This document shows, piece after piece, positions 35,046-43,731 of a DNA stretch of 64,000 bases. The notes below the pieces were generated by a model. That model ran no database searches. It was not told where the DNA came from and saw only the letters and a list, made by a program, of their open reading frames with translations. Each line of letters opens with the position of its first letter. Within the stretch, counting starts at the first letter, position 1. Made by a program: the position numbers and the translations under genes. Source of the DNA: Saccharibacillus kuerlensis DSM 22868 (GTDB taxonomy: Bacteria > Bacillota > Bacilli > Paenibacillales > Paenibacillaceae); contig NZ_KB899278.1 of assembly GCF_000378145.1 (NCBI RefSeq), forward strand, positions 1 through 64,000, read 5' to 3'.

Positions 35046-36368
35046 TCAGCCGATCTCTCTGCGTTCCTCCCCATTACGCAGACCCAGCAGACCATTCATT
35101 TGCTCCAACAGATTGCTGCCTCCGCCTAGAGAAATCGTCCCTATCTTTTCACAGATTTTCTCAACGAACTCCAGCTCTTTGAGTCGGTACAGTGTCGCAT
35201 TTTCGTCCATTAACTTCGCCGTATTCAGCAGGCTCCGGGTCGAAGCCGTCTCCTCTCGCCGGGTGATCATGTTGGCTTGGGCTTTCTTCTCGGCCAGCAG
35301 CACCGTATTGAGAATCGCGCGGATCTCGCCCGGCAGAATCACATCTTTGAGTCCGGCATTCAAAAATTCGACCCCATATTCCGTGCCGCTGCGCTTAAGG
35401 CGATCCAGCACAAAGTCACCGATCTCCTGCTTCATGCGCAGCAGATCGTCCAATTTGAGTGTGCCGACATATTCGCGCAGCAGCAGTTGAAGCTGAACGT
35501 ACACCTGTTCTTCAAAGTTTTTGATCTCTGCCGCCTGCAGAGGATCGACAATTCGATATTGACAGACGAAATTCAACCGCAGCGAAATTTTGTCTTCTGT
35601 CAAAATCTCTTGGCCTGTCATATCGAGCTGCTGACGACGCAGATCGAACTTTTTGAGCGTCACCGACGTCGGACCATTCCAGAAAAAGCTTCGTCCCGGC
35701 GCAAGCTGACGCTGCAGCTGATTATCGAAGTAGAGCAGGCCAGTCTCGTGGCTTGCCACTTCGATCATTTGAACATAAGGCAGATTGATCTTTTCTAACA
35801 AAGCACGTCCAATATCCGCTCCAATCTCCGGATTTTGGATATCGGACCGAATGAAGGTATGCTCTCGAGATTCGTTCCAATAGGCGTACCGTCCGGCCGT
35901 CAGCAGGCTTTTGAAACGTCCATTTTCCAGATGCAGCACGTATTCGCTGTCTCCAACCTCGATTATGGTCAGCCGCTTCATCAGCTCGGCATCCTCGGCG
36001 AACAGGCGAACGTCCATGTCCGGTATTCCGTATACATTGAGCCCGCTTCCCACCCAACCGTTCGAAGGGTTATATTCAAACGGATCCGATATTCTTTTGA
36101 ATACCAGTCTTCGAACACTGCTTGACCAATTGAAAAAGCGGTATCTGCCCGGCATAAGGAGGCGCTCGTAGCGGCCACGCTCGAACAACAGCGCGCGTTC
36201 GCCGTCGAGGACTTCGACGGTTCGCAAGCCCGCGCCAAGTTCGAGTATGCCCGGAATTGCGGGATTACCGTTCAGTGTCTCTGAAGGACGGATATCTTTC
36301 CCGGGCATCCCTGGAATTTTACGACCGTGCAGCAGATTTATGTTCGATTGATTTTGATTGTAATTCAT
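35046..36368 (-). CDS. SPFH/Band 7 (slipin-like) protein without membrane anchor
   Basis: A 440-residue protein. Residues 60-200 hold repeated beta-rich segments of the type LLEPGRYxFWN (LMPGRYRFFNW, LTAGRYAYWNE, LAPGRSFFWNG). They are followed by an SPFH core (about 215-390) and a coiled-coil-like tail with AEKKAQANMITRREETA. No transmembrane segment is seen, unlike true slipins. AAGGAGGAAC precedes the ATG at 36368. It is preceded by about 520 bases of hairpin-rich DNA containing a permuted tRNA-like sequence, probably its own transcript leader. Such proteins usually form oligomeric scaffolds; the role here is unknown. Confidence 0.75.
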   Translation of the reverse strand: MNYNQNQSNINLLHGRKIPGMPGKDIRPSETLNGNPAIPGILELGAGLRTVEVLDGERALLFERGRYERLLMPGRYRFFNWSSSVRRLVFKRISDPFEYNPSNGWVGSGLNVYGIPDMDVRLFAEDAELMKRLTIIEVGDSEYVLHLENGRFKSLLTAGRYAYWNESREHTFIRSDIQNPEIGADIGRALLEKINLPYVQMIEVASHETGLLYFDNQLQRQLAPGRSFFWNGPTSVTLKKFDLRRQQLDMTGQEILTEDKISLRLNFVCQYRIVDPLQAAEIKNFEEQVYVQLQLLLREYVGTLKLDDLLRMKQEIGDFVLDRLKRSGTEYGVEFLNAGLKDVILPGEIRAILNTVLLAEKKAQANMITRREETASTRSLLNTAKLMDENATLYRLKELEFVEKICEKIGTISLGGGSNLLEQMNGLLGLRNGEERREIG

Positions 36369-36893
36369 AAGTTTGTTCCTCCTTGGAACCTTTGCGGTGG
36401 AAGTTCGCACACCCTTATGCGCGGAGTCCGGCTTGAGCCGGCATCAGCTGCGCAGGGAAAGCGGGAGACTGACAGAAATGGACGCCGATCCCGACTTCAG
36501 ATCGACATTATCTCCGCTGCTCTTCGCTTCCGAGCCTCAGCTTCAGCCGGCGGGATCCGCCGGAGCTGCAAAGCGCGTTCGGATGCCGGGCCCCATAGAA
36601 GCAGCACCGACGGAACTTCCTTCCCCAAAGATCATGATTTGTATGGCTCCATTAAAAGTGGAGTGCTCTACCAAGAGCTTGCGCCTAAGCAAGTAGGGAT
36701 TCGAACCCAATAATCGCTTTTCCTGTGCGAACGCTTCTTCCGGCATGCCGAAGCGCAGCGCGCCCGGCACCGCCGGACCATATCAATGTCCTGGCCTGAA
36801 GGGGAAGGCGCTCGCGAATCCCTGCTCGGGATCTAAAGCCATTGTCACCTATTCCGTGGACAGGGAACAGGGCAGAAATATGGCGATCCCCTA
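36369..36893 (-). ncRNA. presumed structured leader or ncRNA upstream of the SPFH gene
   Basis: About 520 bases without a credible protein frame, starting just after a possible promoter (TATACT at 36906-36901; best -35 TTGTTC 15 bases upstream, weak). Stems seen by eye: GGGATC/GATCCC plus GCCAT/ATGGC (36828-36890), enclosing CCTGTTCC/GGAATAGG; a tRNA-like part (36647-36710); CCGGCGG/CCGCCGG (36547-36563); CCGGC/GCCGG (36429-36442). It ends at the SPFH ribosome site. It could be a cis-acting leader or an independent RNA. No known RNA class was recognised. Confidence 0.4.
36647..36710 (-). ncRNA. circularly permuted tRNA-like sequence
   Basis: Read on the minus strand, tRNA parts occur in the order T arm, acceptor, D arm, anticodon arm. 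The T arm (36710-36694) has the loop TTCGAAT closed by GGG/CCC. CTTGC and GCAAG (36693-36678) form a capped acceptor-like stem with loop TTAGGC. The D arm is GCTC-TTGGTA-GAGC (36678-36665). The anticodon arm is CTCCA-CTTTTAA-TGGAG (36663-36647), giving anticodon TTT (Lys). The D loop lacks two usual bases and the T stem has one mismatch. A normal tRNA cannot be read in either orientation. A decayed tRNA pair is the main alternative. Confidence 0.55.
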
Positions 36894-36964
36894 TACGCCT
36901 AGTATATTTCGCGCCGTGCCGGAACAATGGCGATTCAATGCATCGCCTTTTCTGCATATACGTA

Positions 36965-37000
36965 AAAAAGCCCCGAAGGAGTTACCCCCGGGGCTTTTAA
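36965..37000 (-). terminator. terminator of recG
   Basis: AAAAGCCCCG and CGGGGCTTTT form the stem, with TTTTTTA on the minus strand. It separates recG from the downstream leader of the SPFH gene. Confidence 0.8.
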
Positions 37001-37195
37001 TCAATCTCATATCAGTTTATATCGGGAATCGTTCCCGTTATAATCAGATCCCTTTCGTTTGCGGGTTAAGCCGCATACCTTTGCCGCGAGCATCTTTACC
37101 GGCCGTTTCCTGCGTGGGCTCCGGCACTTCCGAAGCATCTGCGGCTGCAACCGCCGTTACGGACTTCGGCGCTTTTACAAACCGATAGAAAAGGA

Positions 37196-39247
37196 TCAGT
37201 CGATCAATTCGCCCCGGAACGCTTCTTCCTTTTCCAGATTGCCTCGCAGCGTCTCGTACGTCGGCGATGTCCAGAAGAATGGGTCCTCCACCAGCTTCGC
37301 CGCGTCGTCGCGAGCCTGCTCCAGCACTTTGAAGTCGGCGACCATATCCGCAACTTTGAACTCCGGCAGACCGCTCTGCTTGGTGCCGAAAAAGTCGCCC
37401 GGACCGCGCAGCTCCAGATCTCGCCGAGATACTTCAAATCCGTCGTTGGTGTCTGTCATAACTCCCATACGTTGACGGCCGAGCTCCGATTTGGGATCGG
37501 CGATCAATACGCAGTACGATGCATGTTCGCCCCGACCAACGCGGCCGCGCAGCTGATGCAGCTGCGACAATCCGAAGCGGTCCGCGTCCATGATCACCAT
37601 AAGCGTCGCGTTTGGCACATCGACCCCGACTTCGACGACAGTCGTCGAGACGAGCAGCTGCGTCTCTCCGTCGTAGAACTGGCGCATTGTTTCCTCTTTC
37701 TCCGCAGCGCTCATCCGTCCATGCAGCAGACCTACCTTATAATCCGGCAAAGCCTGGCTCATCTGCATATGCAGATCGATCGCGTTCTGCACATCCAACT
37801 TCTCCGATTCCTCAATCAATGGACAGATCATATACGCCTGTCGCCCCTGACTGACCTCGCGGCGAATAAAACCAAGCACTCTTTCCATCATCTCGTGCTT
37901 GACCCAATAGGTCTCGATCGGAACCCGTCCTTTCGGACGCTCAGCGATGGTGGAAACATCCATATCGCCAAACGCCGTAATCGCGAGCGTACGCGGAATC
38001 GGAGTAGCCGTCATGGTCAGTACGTCAGGGTTATAGCCTTTACGGCGCAGCACACTGCGCTGATTGACGCCGAATCGATGCTGTTCGTCGGTAACGACGA
38101 GGCCCAGCGCCCGGAAATTGACTTCCTCCTGAATCAGCGCGTGCGTACCGACCAGAATATCGATCAATCCCATCTGCAGCGCGGCGAGCAGATCTTTCCG
38201 TTTGCGGCCGGTTACGCTGCTCGTCAGCAGACCGACCGTAATACCAAACGGCTCGAACATTTTGGTCAGCGAACGGGAATGCTGCTCTGCCAAAATTTCG
38301 GTCGGAACCATAAGCGCTCCCTGGAAACCAGAGCGTACGCTTGTGAACAAGGCGATTGCGGCAACAGCCGTTTTACCCGAACCGACATCGCCCTGCAGCA
38401 ATCGGTTCATGCAGGATTCCGATCTCATGTCTTTGAGTATTTCCAGCTCGACGTTCTTCTGCGCATCGGTAAGCTCGAACGGCAGGCTGCGCACAAATTC
38501 GCGAATGACCGCGTTTGGCGTCGTATGCAGTACGCCGTCGCGCCGATCGCGATTGAGGGAGCGGTACGCCTGCAGCTTAAGCTGGAACAGAAACAATTCT
38601 TCATAAACCATACGCTTGCGTGCTTCCTGGCCTTCCTCAAGATCGCCAGGTTGGTGCAGCAGACGGATCGCCTGCGGACGCGGCATCAGATTGTACTTCG
38701 ATACCAAGTCTTCCGGCAGCACTTCTTCAAGCCGGTCCCCGAATTGATCCAATGCGTTTGCAATCGCTTTACGCAGCGAGTTCTGGGTCAGATCTCCACC
38801 TATTGAATAGACAGGCTGGAGCGAACCGCTACGAATGACACCCCGGTCCGGAAACTCCGAATGTGTAACGTTCATCTGGAGCCGCCGACCGTCCCATTTG
38901 CCTGTCAGAATAATCTCTCGATCCAGTTCCAACTGATCTTTCAAATAATTACGGTTAAACCATACAGCCGTAAACATCGAATAATCCGCCAGCATCTTGC
39001 AGCTCAGCTTCGTCTTCTTGCCGAAGCGCTGCACGATAGGCATTCCGACGATCTTTGCCTGCACGGTCGCTTTATCTCCGTCTTTCACGTCGCCAAGAGG
39101 CTTCTGACGGTAATCTTCATAACGGAAAGGAAAATATTCGATGAGGTCTTTCACGGTAAAAATGCCAACGGCGTGAAGCTCCTCCACTTTGCGGGCGCCC
39201 ACACCGTTGACCTCTTTCACCGGGATTTGATCCAGGCGTATGTTCAT
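37196..39247 (-). CDS. recG: ATP-dependent DNA helicase RecG
   Basis: A 683-residue helicase that remodels stalled forks and Holliday junctions. The N-terminal wedge (OB) domain covers about 1-240. Helicase motifs follow: GDVGSGKT near residue 290, TDEQHRFG near 395, TATPIPRT near 418, and QLRGRVGRG near 565 of motif VI. Length is normal. It lies 12 bases after the FakB gene. Downstream is about 150 bases of coding-like sequence in another frame (to 37044) without a clear start, then a terminator. Confidence 0.95.
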   Translation of the reverse strand: MNIRLDQIPVKEVNGVGARKVEELHAVGIFTVKDLIEYFPFRYEDYRQKPLGDVKDGDKATVQAKIVGMPIVQRFGKKTKLSCKMLADYSMFTAVWFNRNYLKDQLELDREIILTGKWDGRRLQMNVTHSEFPDRGVIRSGSLQPVYSIGGDLTQNSLRKAIANALDQFGDRLEEVLPEDLVSKYNLMPRPQAIRLLHQPGDLEEGQEARKRMVYEELFLFQLKLQAYRSLNRDRRDGVLHTTPNAVIREFVRSLPFELTDAQKNVELEILKDMRSESCMNRLLQGDVGSGKTAVAAIALFTSVRSGFQGALMVPTEILAEQHSRSLTKMFEPFGITVGLLTSSVTGRKRKDLLAALQMGLIDILVGTHALIQEEVNFRALGLVVTDEQHRFGVNQRSVLRRKGYNPDVLTMTATPIPRTLAITAFGDMDVSTIAERPKGRVPIETYWVKHEMMERVLGFIRREVSQGRQAYMICPLIEESEKLDVQNAIDLHMQMSQALPDYKVGLLHGRMSAAEKEETMRQFYDGETQLLVSTTVVEVGVDVPNATLMVIMDADRFGLSQLHQLRGRVGRGEHASYCVLIADPKSELGRQRMGVMTDTNDGFEVSRRDLELRGPGDFFGTKQSGLPEFKVADMVADFKVLEQARDDAAKLVEDPFFWTSPTYETLRGNLEKEEAFRGELID

Positions 39248-39258
39248 TATGCTCTCCC

Positions 39259-40122
39259 TTATTTGACGGAAGGCCAGATATAGATCGCATTGCAGCCCGG
39301 CCCAACATGTGTACCGACGACAGATCCGATATGCGAATAGACGACATCTCCAACTTCGAAATGCTGGCGCAGCAGTGCAAGAATCTCATCCGCTGTAGCC
39401 GGATCGGCGGTATGTCCAATGGCTACATCGACCTTTCCGGCACTACCGAGTTCCTGCTTGAACAGCTCCACAACCCGTGCCAACGCCTTTTTGCGTCCTC
39501 TGGCCTTCTCTACCGCGTAAATAACGCCTTCCTTGTCGATCGACAGGATCGGCTTAATGTTCAGCAGCGTACCCAGCACCGCTGCAGCACGACCGATTCG
39601 GCCGCCTTTTTGCAAATATTCCAGCGTATCGACGAGGAAATACAGGCTCCTCACCGACTTTAACCTTTCCACTTCGGCTTCGATCTCCTGCGGCGTGCTT
39701 CCAGACTGCGCCATCTCCGCCGCGCGAACGACCATTAAACCAAAGCCGTACGAAGCCGAGCGTGAATCAATCATTGTAATCTCCGCTGTCTCGTTCTCCA
39801 GCATGGATTTCCCAAGCGCTGCAGATTGAAATGTTCCACTCATTCCGGTTGAAATATGAATCGAAATGATCGGTGCACCCGGATATTCTTCCAGGATCCG
39901 CTGATACACGGCGGTAAAGTCCGCCGGGGAAGGCTGCGATGTCGTCGGCAGTTTCCCTGCCGCGACAAGCCGCCGGTAGAACTCCGGCGCCTTGATATCG
40001 ATACCGTCAAGCAGTGCCTCATCACCGAACATGACTTTAAGCGGCACAACATGAATACCAAGCCGCTCGATCATTTCTTCGGGAATATCTGCCGTACTGT
40101 CAGTTACGATAATCGGATTCAT
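39259..40122 (-). CDS. fakB: DegV-family fatty-acid-binding protein (FakB)
   Basis: A 287-residue DegV protein. Typical features are IIVTDSTADIP at the start, TTSQPSPADF near residue 60, HISTGMSGTFQSA near 88 and GRIGRA near 176. FakB proteins bind a fatty acid and present it to the kinase FakA for phosphorylation and use in membrane lipids. The fakA gene lies directly upstream on the same strand, which supports the FakB assignment. The ATG at 40122 (MNPIIV) was chosen over an upstream in-frame ATG because of AAAGGACGG before it. Confidence 0.85.
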   Translation of the reverse strand: MNPIIVTDSTADIPEEMIERLGIHVVPLKVMFGDEALLDGIDIKAPEFYRRLVAAGKLPTTSQPSPADFTAVYQRILEEYPGAPIISIHISTGMSGTFQSAALGKSMLENETAEITMIDSRSASYGFGLMVVRAAEMAQSGSTPQEIEAEVERLKSVRSLYFLVDTLEYLQKGGRIGRAAAVLGTLLNIKPILSIDKEGVIYAVEKARGRKKALARVVELFKQELGSAGKVDVAIGHTADPATADEILALLRQHFEVGDVVYSHIGSVVGTHVGPGCNAIYIWPSVK

Positions 40123-40189
40123 CCTGTCACCGTCCTTTAAGTTGGGAAGGGCTTGCTTCAATAAGCCGGATTGTCAGGCAAATAAGAAA

Positions 40190-41959
40190 TTAGGCCTCAA
40201 CCGAGAACATGTAATCGTAGACCGGCTGGCCTCCGCTGTGGAATTCCACTTCGGCATCCGGATATTCAGTCGCCAGCCACTCGGCAAGATCGGCTGTTTC
40301 CGCTTCCGAAGCATCTTCTCCGGCAAGCAGCGTAATGATTTCGTCGCCGCTTTCGATCATGGACGCAAGCAGATTCCGGCTTGTAGTCAGACGATCGGCT
40401 GCAGTTGCTACGATCTTGGAATTATAAATTCCGATATAATGCCCGGCAGTAATCTCCAGATCGTCGAATGTTGTATCTCTTACGGCATGGGTAACCTGAC
40501 CGGTCTTGACCCGCTTGATCGCTTCAGTCATCTGTGCTTCATTCGCTTCAGGACTTTCGTCTTCCTGGAAGGCCAGCGCAGCCGCGATTCCCTGCGGAAT
40601 GCTCTTGCAAGGTACAACCGTGATCTGGCGTTCTCCTTCCAGCAGATCGCGCGCCTGCTGAGCCGCAAGTACGATGTTGGAATTGTTCGGCAGAAGGAAG
40701 ATGTGCTGCGCGGACAACTCTCCAATCGCATTGACGAAATCTTCCGTGCTCGGATTCATTGTCTGTCCGCCGGACAGAACGACATCAACGCCGAGGCTTT
40801 TGAAGATTTCTTCAATGCCCGCACCACTGGCGATAGCGATGAAGCCGTACGGAGCTACTTCATCGGCAGGCAGAGCGGCATGCTCTTCTGGAACAGCAGC
40901 AGGCGTCGGAATATCGGCAAACAGTTCTGGCGGAGCAGCTCCGTCCATACCGGCATGCAGCAGATCGCGATGCTGCTCGCGCATATTCAGAATATGAATT
41001 TGCGTGATTTCTCCGTAACGAAGAGCTAGCGTCATAACTTCGCCCGGCGTCTTGGAGTGAACATGCACCTTAACGATGTCGTCGTCCGAAATAATGATAA
41101 TCGAATCGCCGTTGACGGATAATGCCCGGCGGAAAGCTTCTTCATCAAATCGCTCTCTCGACCCGTCTCCAAGTCCCAAATTAATGAAAAATTCCATATC
41201 ATAAAGGAATTCAATATTTTCAGTTTCCAGCTGAGCCTGTGCCGAAGCCTGAACATGGGCTGCAGCCGTTACGTTCGTCGTCTGGGATGGTTCTTGACGA
41301 GTTGTTGGCAAAGCAGCCTGCTTATCTGTCCCGGTCGATGTGCCATTCTCCAAATAATCCAGGAAGCCTTCGTAAATGTACACAAGGCCCTGTCCTCCCG
41401 AGTCGACAACACCGACCTGCTTCAGCACCGGCAGCTGCTCGGGTGTACGGTCAAGCGCATATTGGGCTCTTGCAAGCACCTCTCGCATCAGTTCAACCAC
41501 ATCCGTTGTACGACGGGCATAGGTTCCCGCATGCTTTGCCGCTTCGCGGGCAACGGTCAGGATTGTTCCCTCAACCGGTTTGACTACTGCTTTATAAGCT
41601 GTATCGACGCCCACCTGTAACGCCGCCGCAAACTGAATTGCATTTAACTCTGCATGTGAAGCTGCATAACGGCCGAATCCTCGGAATAACTGCGATAGGA
41701 TTACACCGGAATTTCCGCGTGCACCCATCAGCAATCCTTTGGAAAGAACCGTTGCCGCCTGACCCATTGAAGCCGAGCTGCGTTCCCGAAGTTCGGTTAC
41801 GCCCGCCGTCATCGTCAAATTCATATTTGTACCCGTATCGCCGTCCGGCACTGGAAATACGTTAAGCGCATTGACATGCTCCGCCTGGCGCGAAAGTTTC
41901 TCCGCACCTGCCAATACCATGCCAGTAAAATCAGTTCCATTAATCGAACGCCTGCTCAA
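40190..41959 (-). CDS. fakA: DAK2-domain fatty acid kinase (FakA/YloV)
   Basis: A 589-residue kinase. The N-terminal DAK2-like domain (about 1-205) carries NVFPVPDGDTGTNM near residue 33 and GARGNSGVILSQ near 80 for ATP and metal binding. The C-terminal DAK1-related region covers about 270-589. A TTG start at 41959 with AAGGGG upstream gives MSRRSING. In Bacilli yloV usually follows rpmB and the Asp23-type gene yloU; here rpmB is divergent and no yloU is present. Together with the next gene it forms a FakA/FakB pair. Confidence 0.9.
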   Translation of the reverse strand: MSRRSINGTDFTGMVLAGAEKLSRQAEHVNALNVFPVPDGDTGTNMNLTMTAGVTELRERSSASMGQAATVLSKGLLMGARGNSGVILSQLFRGFGRYAASHAELNAIQFAAALQVGVDTAYKAVVKPVEGTILTVAREAAKHAGTYARRTTDVVELMREVLARAQYALDRTPEQLPVLKQVGVVDSGGQGLVYIYEGFLDYLENGTSTGTDKQAALPTTRQEPSQTTNVTAAAHVQASAQAQLETENIEFLYDMEFFINLGLGDGSRERFDEEAFRRALSVNGDSIIIISDDDIVKVHVHSKTPGEVMTLALRYGEITQIHILNMREQHRDLLHAGMDGAAPPELFADIPTPAAVPEEHAALPADEVAPYGFIAIASGAGIEEIFKSLGVDVVLSGGQTMNPSTEDFVNAIGELSAQHIFLLPNNSNIVLAAQQARDLLEGERQITVVPCKSIPQGIAAALAFQEDESPEANEAQMTEAIKRVKTGQVTHAVRDTTFDDLEITAGHYIGIYNSKIVATAADRLTTSRNLLASMIESGDEIITLLAGEDASEAETADLAEWLATEYPDAEVEFHSGGQPVYDYMFSVEA

Positions 41960-42311
41960 TGAAAATTCCCCTTCCTAAACCTGCTGGATACGCAAACGTC
42001 ATTCATCTGCGACGCCTGCTCTCTATTTGATGTTGAGATCCTTATGTTCATTCGCCTTAGACTCGCAATCTCTTGCTTGTCTGACGAGCACCGGAAACCG
42101 GGTTTCCGTCCCCCGTGACGACGCATAGGACACTTACAGCTGGTTCTGCGTACCGGCTATAAGACTTCTATACGGGCAACCCGGCTTATGGTCCCATACA
42201 CCATGAGCCTTTTGCAAAATCCGGGCAAAGGTTTAAATCAGATTTTGCAAAAGGCCCCACCTGATATTGTACTATAAGCGCACGTAGAAATAAATAAAGT
42301 TTTTAGAACCG
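41960..42311. other. noncoding region between fakA and rpmB
   Basis: No gene was recognised; the Asp23-type gene expected here in Bacilli is absent. The region holds an exact 15-bp inverted repeat, GCCTTTTGCAAAATC (42207-42221) and its complement (42241-42255), with a 19-base loop. It also holds a smaller hairpin GGAAAC/GTTTCC (about 42092-42108). These may be regulatory structures for fakA or rpmB. Confidence 0.45.
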
Positions 42312-42341
42312 TTGACGCGGCTTTTTTTATTGTGTTATGAT
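42312..42341 (+). promoter_or_regulatory. rpmB promoter
   Basis: TTGACG (42312-42317) and TATGAT (42336-42341) with an 18-base spacer, 50 bases before the rpmB start. Confidence 0.7.
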
Positions 42342-42391
42342 GTTCTAAGTGTTGCTTATGTATGTTTTATCTAAGCAAGGAGGTGTCATTC

Positions 42392-42580
42392 ATGGCTCGC
42401 AGATGTTTTGTATCGGGTAAAAAACCAAGCTCCGGCAATCACGTTTCCCACGCTAACAACCGCAACCGTCGTACTTGGGGAGTTAACGTCCAGAAGGTTC
42501 GCATCCTCGTAAACGGCAAACCGAAACGCGTATACGTCAGCACCCGGGCTCTCAAATCCGGTAAAGTGACTCGCGTTTAA
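42392..42580 (+). CDS. rpmB: 50S ribosomal protein L28
   Basis: A 62-residue protein starting [16 protein letters not shown], with the conserved Cys early on, [12 protein letters not shown] in the middle and a basic C-terminus. AAGGAGGTG precedes the ATG. Full normal length. It is transcribed alone from a good promoter and ends in its own terminator. Confidence 0.97.
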   Translation: MARRCFVSGKKPSSGNHVSHANNRNRRTWGVNVQKVRILVNGKPKRVYVSTRALKSGKVTRV

Positions 42581-42596
42581 TCCAGATATAGACGAG

Positions 42597-42624
42597 AAAA
42601 CACCCTTTTTGGAGGGTGTTTTTT
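42597..42624 (+). terminator. rpmB terminator
   Basis: AAAACACCC and GGGTGTTTT close a hairpin followed by T residues, 16 bases after the rpmB stop codon. Confidence 0.85.
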
Positions 42625-42700
42625 AGTTTGTATTTGCCTGTAAGACTGTTTGTGGGGTTCCATGTACGAAATCCGACAGCAAAAACCTTTTTTATTGATG

Positions 42701-42747
42701 AAAAAAGCCGAAAGTGCGCTTTCCCCGAGCACACTTTCGGCTTTTTT
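42701..42747 (-). terminator. terminator of the def-to-rpe block
   Basis: An exact 16-bp stem (AAAAAAGCCGAAAGTG and complement) with runs of A and T on both sides. It lies beyond the last minus-strand gene of the housekeeping block and is bidirectional. Confidence 0.85.
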
Positions 42748-42748
42748 C

Positions 42749-42778
42749 GTTTCTGTTTCTGTTTCTGTTTCTGTTTCT
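42749..42778 (+). repeat. hexanucleotide tandem repeat (GTTTCT)5
   Basis: Five exact copies of GTTTCT directly next to the 16-bp terminator stem. Likely prone to slippage; noncoding. Confidence 0.85.
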
Positions 42779-42814
42779 GTTCAATCTATTTGTTCTCAAC
42801 TTTTCAATCGAGTT

Positions 42815-43066
42815 TCAAATGAGTCCCATTCGGTAACGAATAGCTGCAATCAGCACAGTGAAGAACAAGAAATAAACAACTGTCCAGATAATGAACGCGA
42901 TTCGTGCGCCACGTCCTTCGGTTTTGCGGAAGTACCAGATGACCAGGCCAGCCGCGAGCAGACCGAGCAATGCGTTGAAAGGCACCGGTAAAAACGCGAA
43001 GACTGCAACCATCAGGCCGACAACCGACGTGACCAGCGCGAGCATTAGAGTGGACTTTAAGTTCAT
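42815..43066 (-). CDS. small conserved-looking membrane protein
   Basis: An 83-residue protein with two to three hydrophobic helices (about 7-25, 29-46 and 56-77) and a basic loop (YFRKTEGRGAR). The start overlaps the rpe stop (ATGA), so translation is coupled to rpe. It is the last gene before the terminator. No family was recognised. In Bacilli this position often has spoVM or a thiamine pyrophosphokinase gene, which it does not resemble. Confidence 0.7.
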   Translation of the reverse strand: MNLKSTLMLALVTSVVGLMVAVFAFLPVPFNALLGLLAAGLVIWYFRKTEGRGARIAFIIWTVVYFLFFTVLIAAIRYRMGLI

Positions 43067-43728
43067 ATGCCGCGCTCCGCGCTCTCGCGAATATTCTGAA
43101 TTGCCTCGCTGCGGTCACTTGCTCCATATACCGCACTACCAGCAACCAAAACATCAGCTCCGGCAGCAGCTACTTTCCCTGCCGTATCGGCAGCTATACC
43201 ACCATCCACTTCGATATGAAGTCCGCTCATGCCGAGCGAGTTCGCCAATGATCGCGTTTCACGAATTTTATTTAAAGTACGTTCGATAAATGCTTGACCG
43301 CCAAACCCCGGATTAACCGTCATGATCAGCACAAGATCAAGATCTTCCAGCACTTCGCGGATTGCTGATACCGGTGTACCCGGATTGAGCGCTACTCCCG
43401 CCTTCACACCATGTTCTTTGATCAGATGCACAACCCGGTGCAGATGAGTGCAGGCTTCAGCGTGCACGGTAATGAAGGAGGCGCCCGCTTTAGCGAACTC
43501 CGGTATGTAATTCTCCGGATTTTCAATCATAAGGTGTACATCGAGAGGCAGCTTTGTGAGCGGCGCAATCGAGCGCATAATGGGTGCACCGAACGAAATA
43601 TTCGGCACAAAGTGTCCGTCCATAACATCTACGTGCAGCCAATCCGCACCGCCGTTTTCTACTTCTTTGACATCCGATCCCAGTTTCGAGAAATCCGCGG
43701 CCAAGATTGAAGGAGCAATCAATACCAT
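43063..43728 (-). CDS. rpe: ribulose-phosphate 3-epimerase
   Basis: A 221-residue TIM-barrel enzyme of the pentose phosphate pathway, converting ribulose-5-phosphate to xylulose-5-phosphate. Conserved parts are IAPSILAADF at the start, HVDVMDGHFVPNISFG near residue 34 with catalytic Asp and metal His, MTVNPGFGGQ near 139 and EVDGGI near 175 with the second Asp. Full length. It lies three bases after rsgA in the housekeeping block. Confidence 0.97.
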   Translation of the reverse strand: MVLIAPSILAADFSKLGSDVKEVENGGADWLHVDVMDGHFVPNISFGAPIMRSIAPLTKLPLDVHLMIENPENYIPEFAKAGASFITVHAEACTHLHRVVHLIKEHGVKAGVALNPGTPVSAIREVLEDLDLVLIMTVNPGFGGQAFIERTLNKIRETRSLANSLGMSGLHIEVDGGIAADTAGKVAAAGADVLVAGSAVYGASDRSEAIQNIRESAERGI

Positions 43729-43731
43729 AGT

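Noticed and set aside
42581-42814. spoVM or thiN expected near rpmB/rpe
   Set aside because: No frame in the gap resembles SpoVM; only terminators and a hexanucleotide repeat are present.
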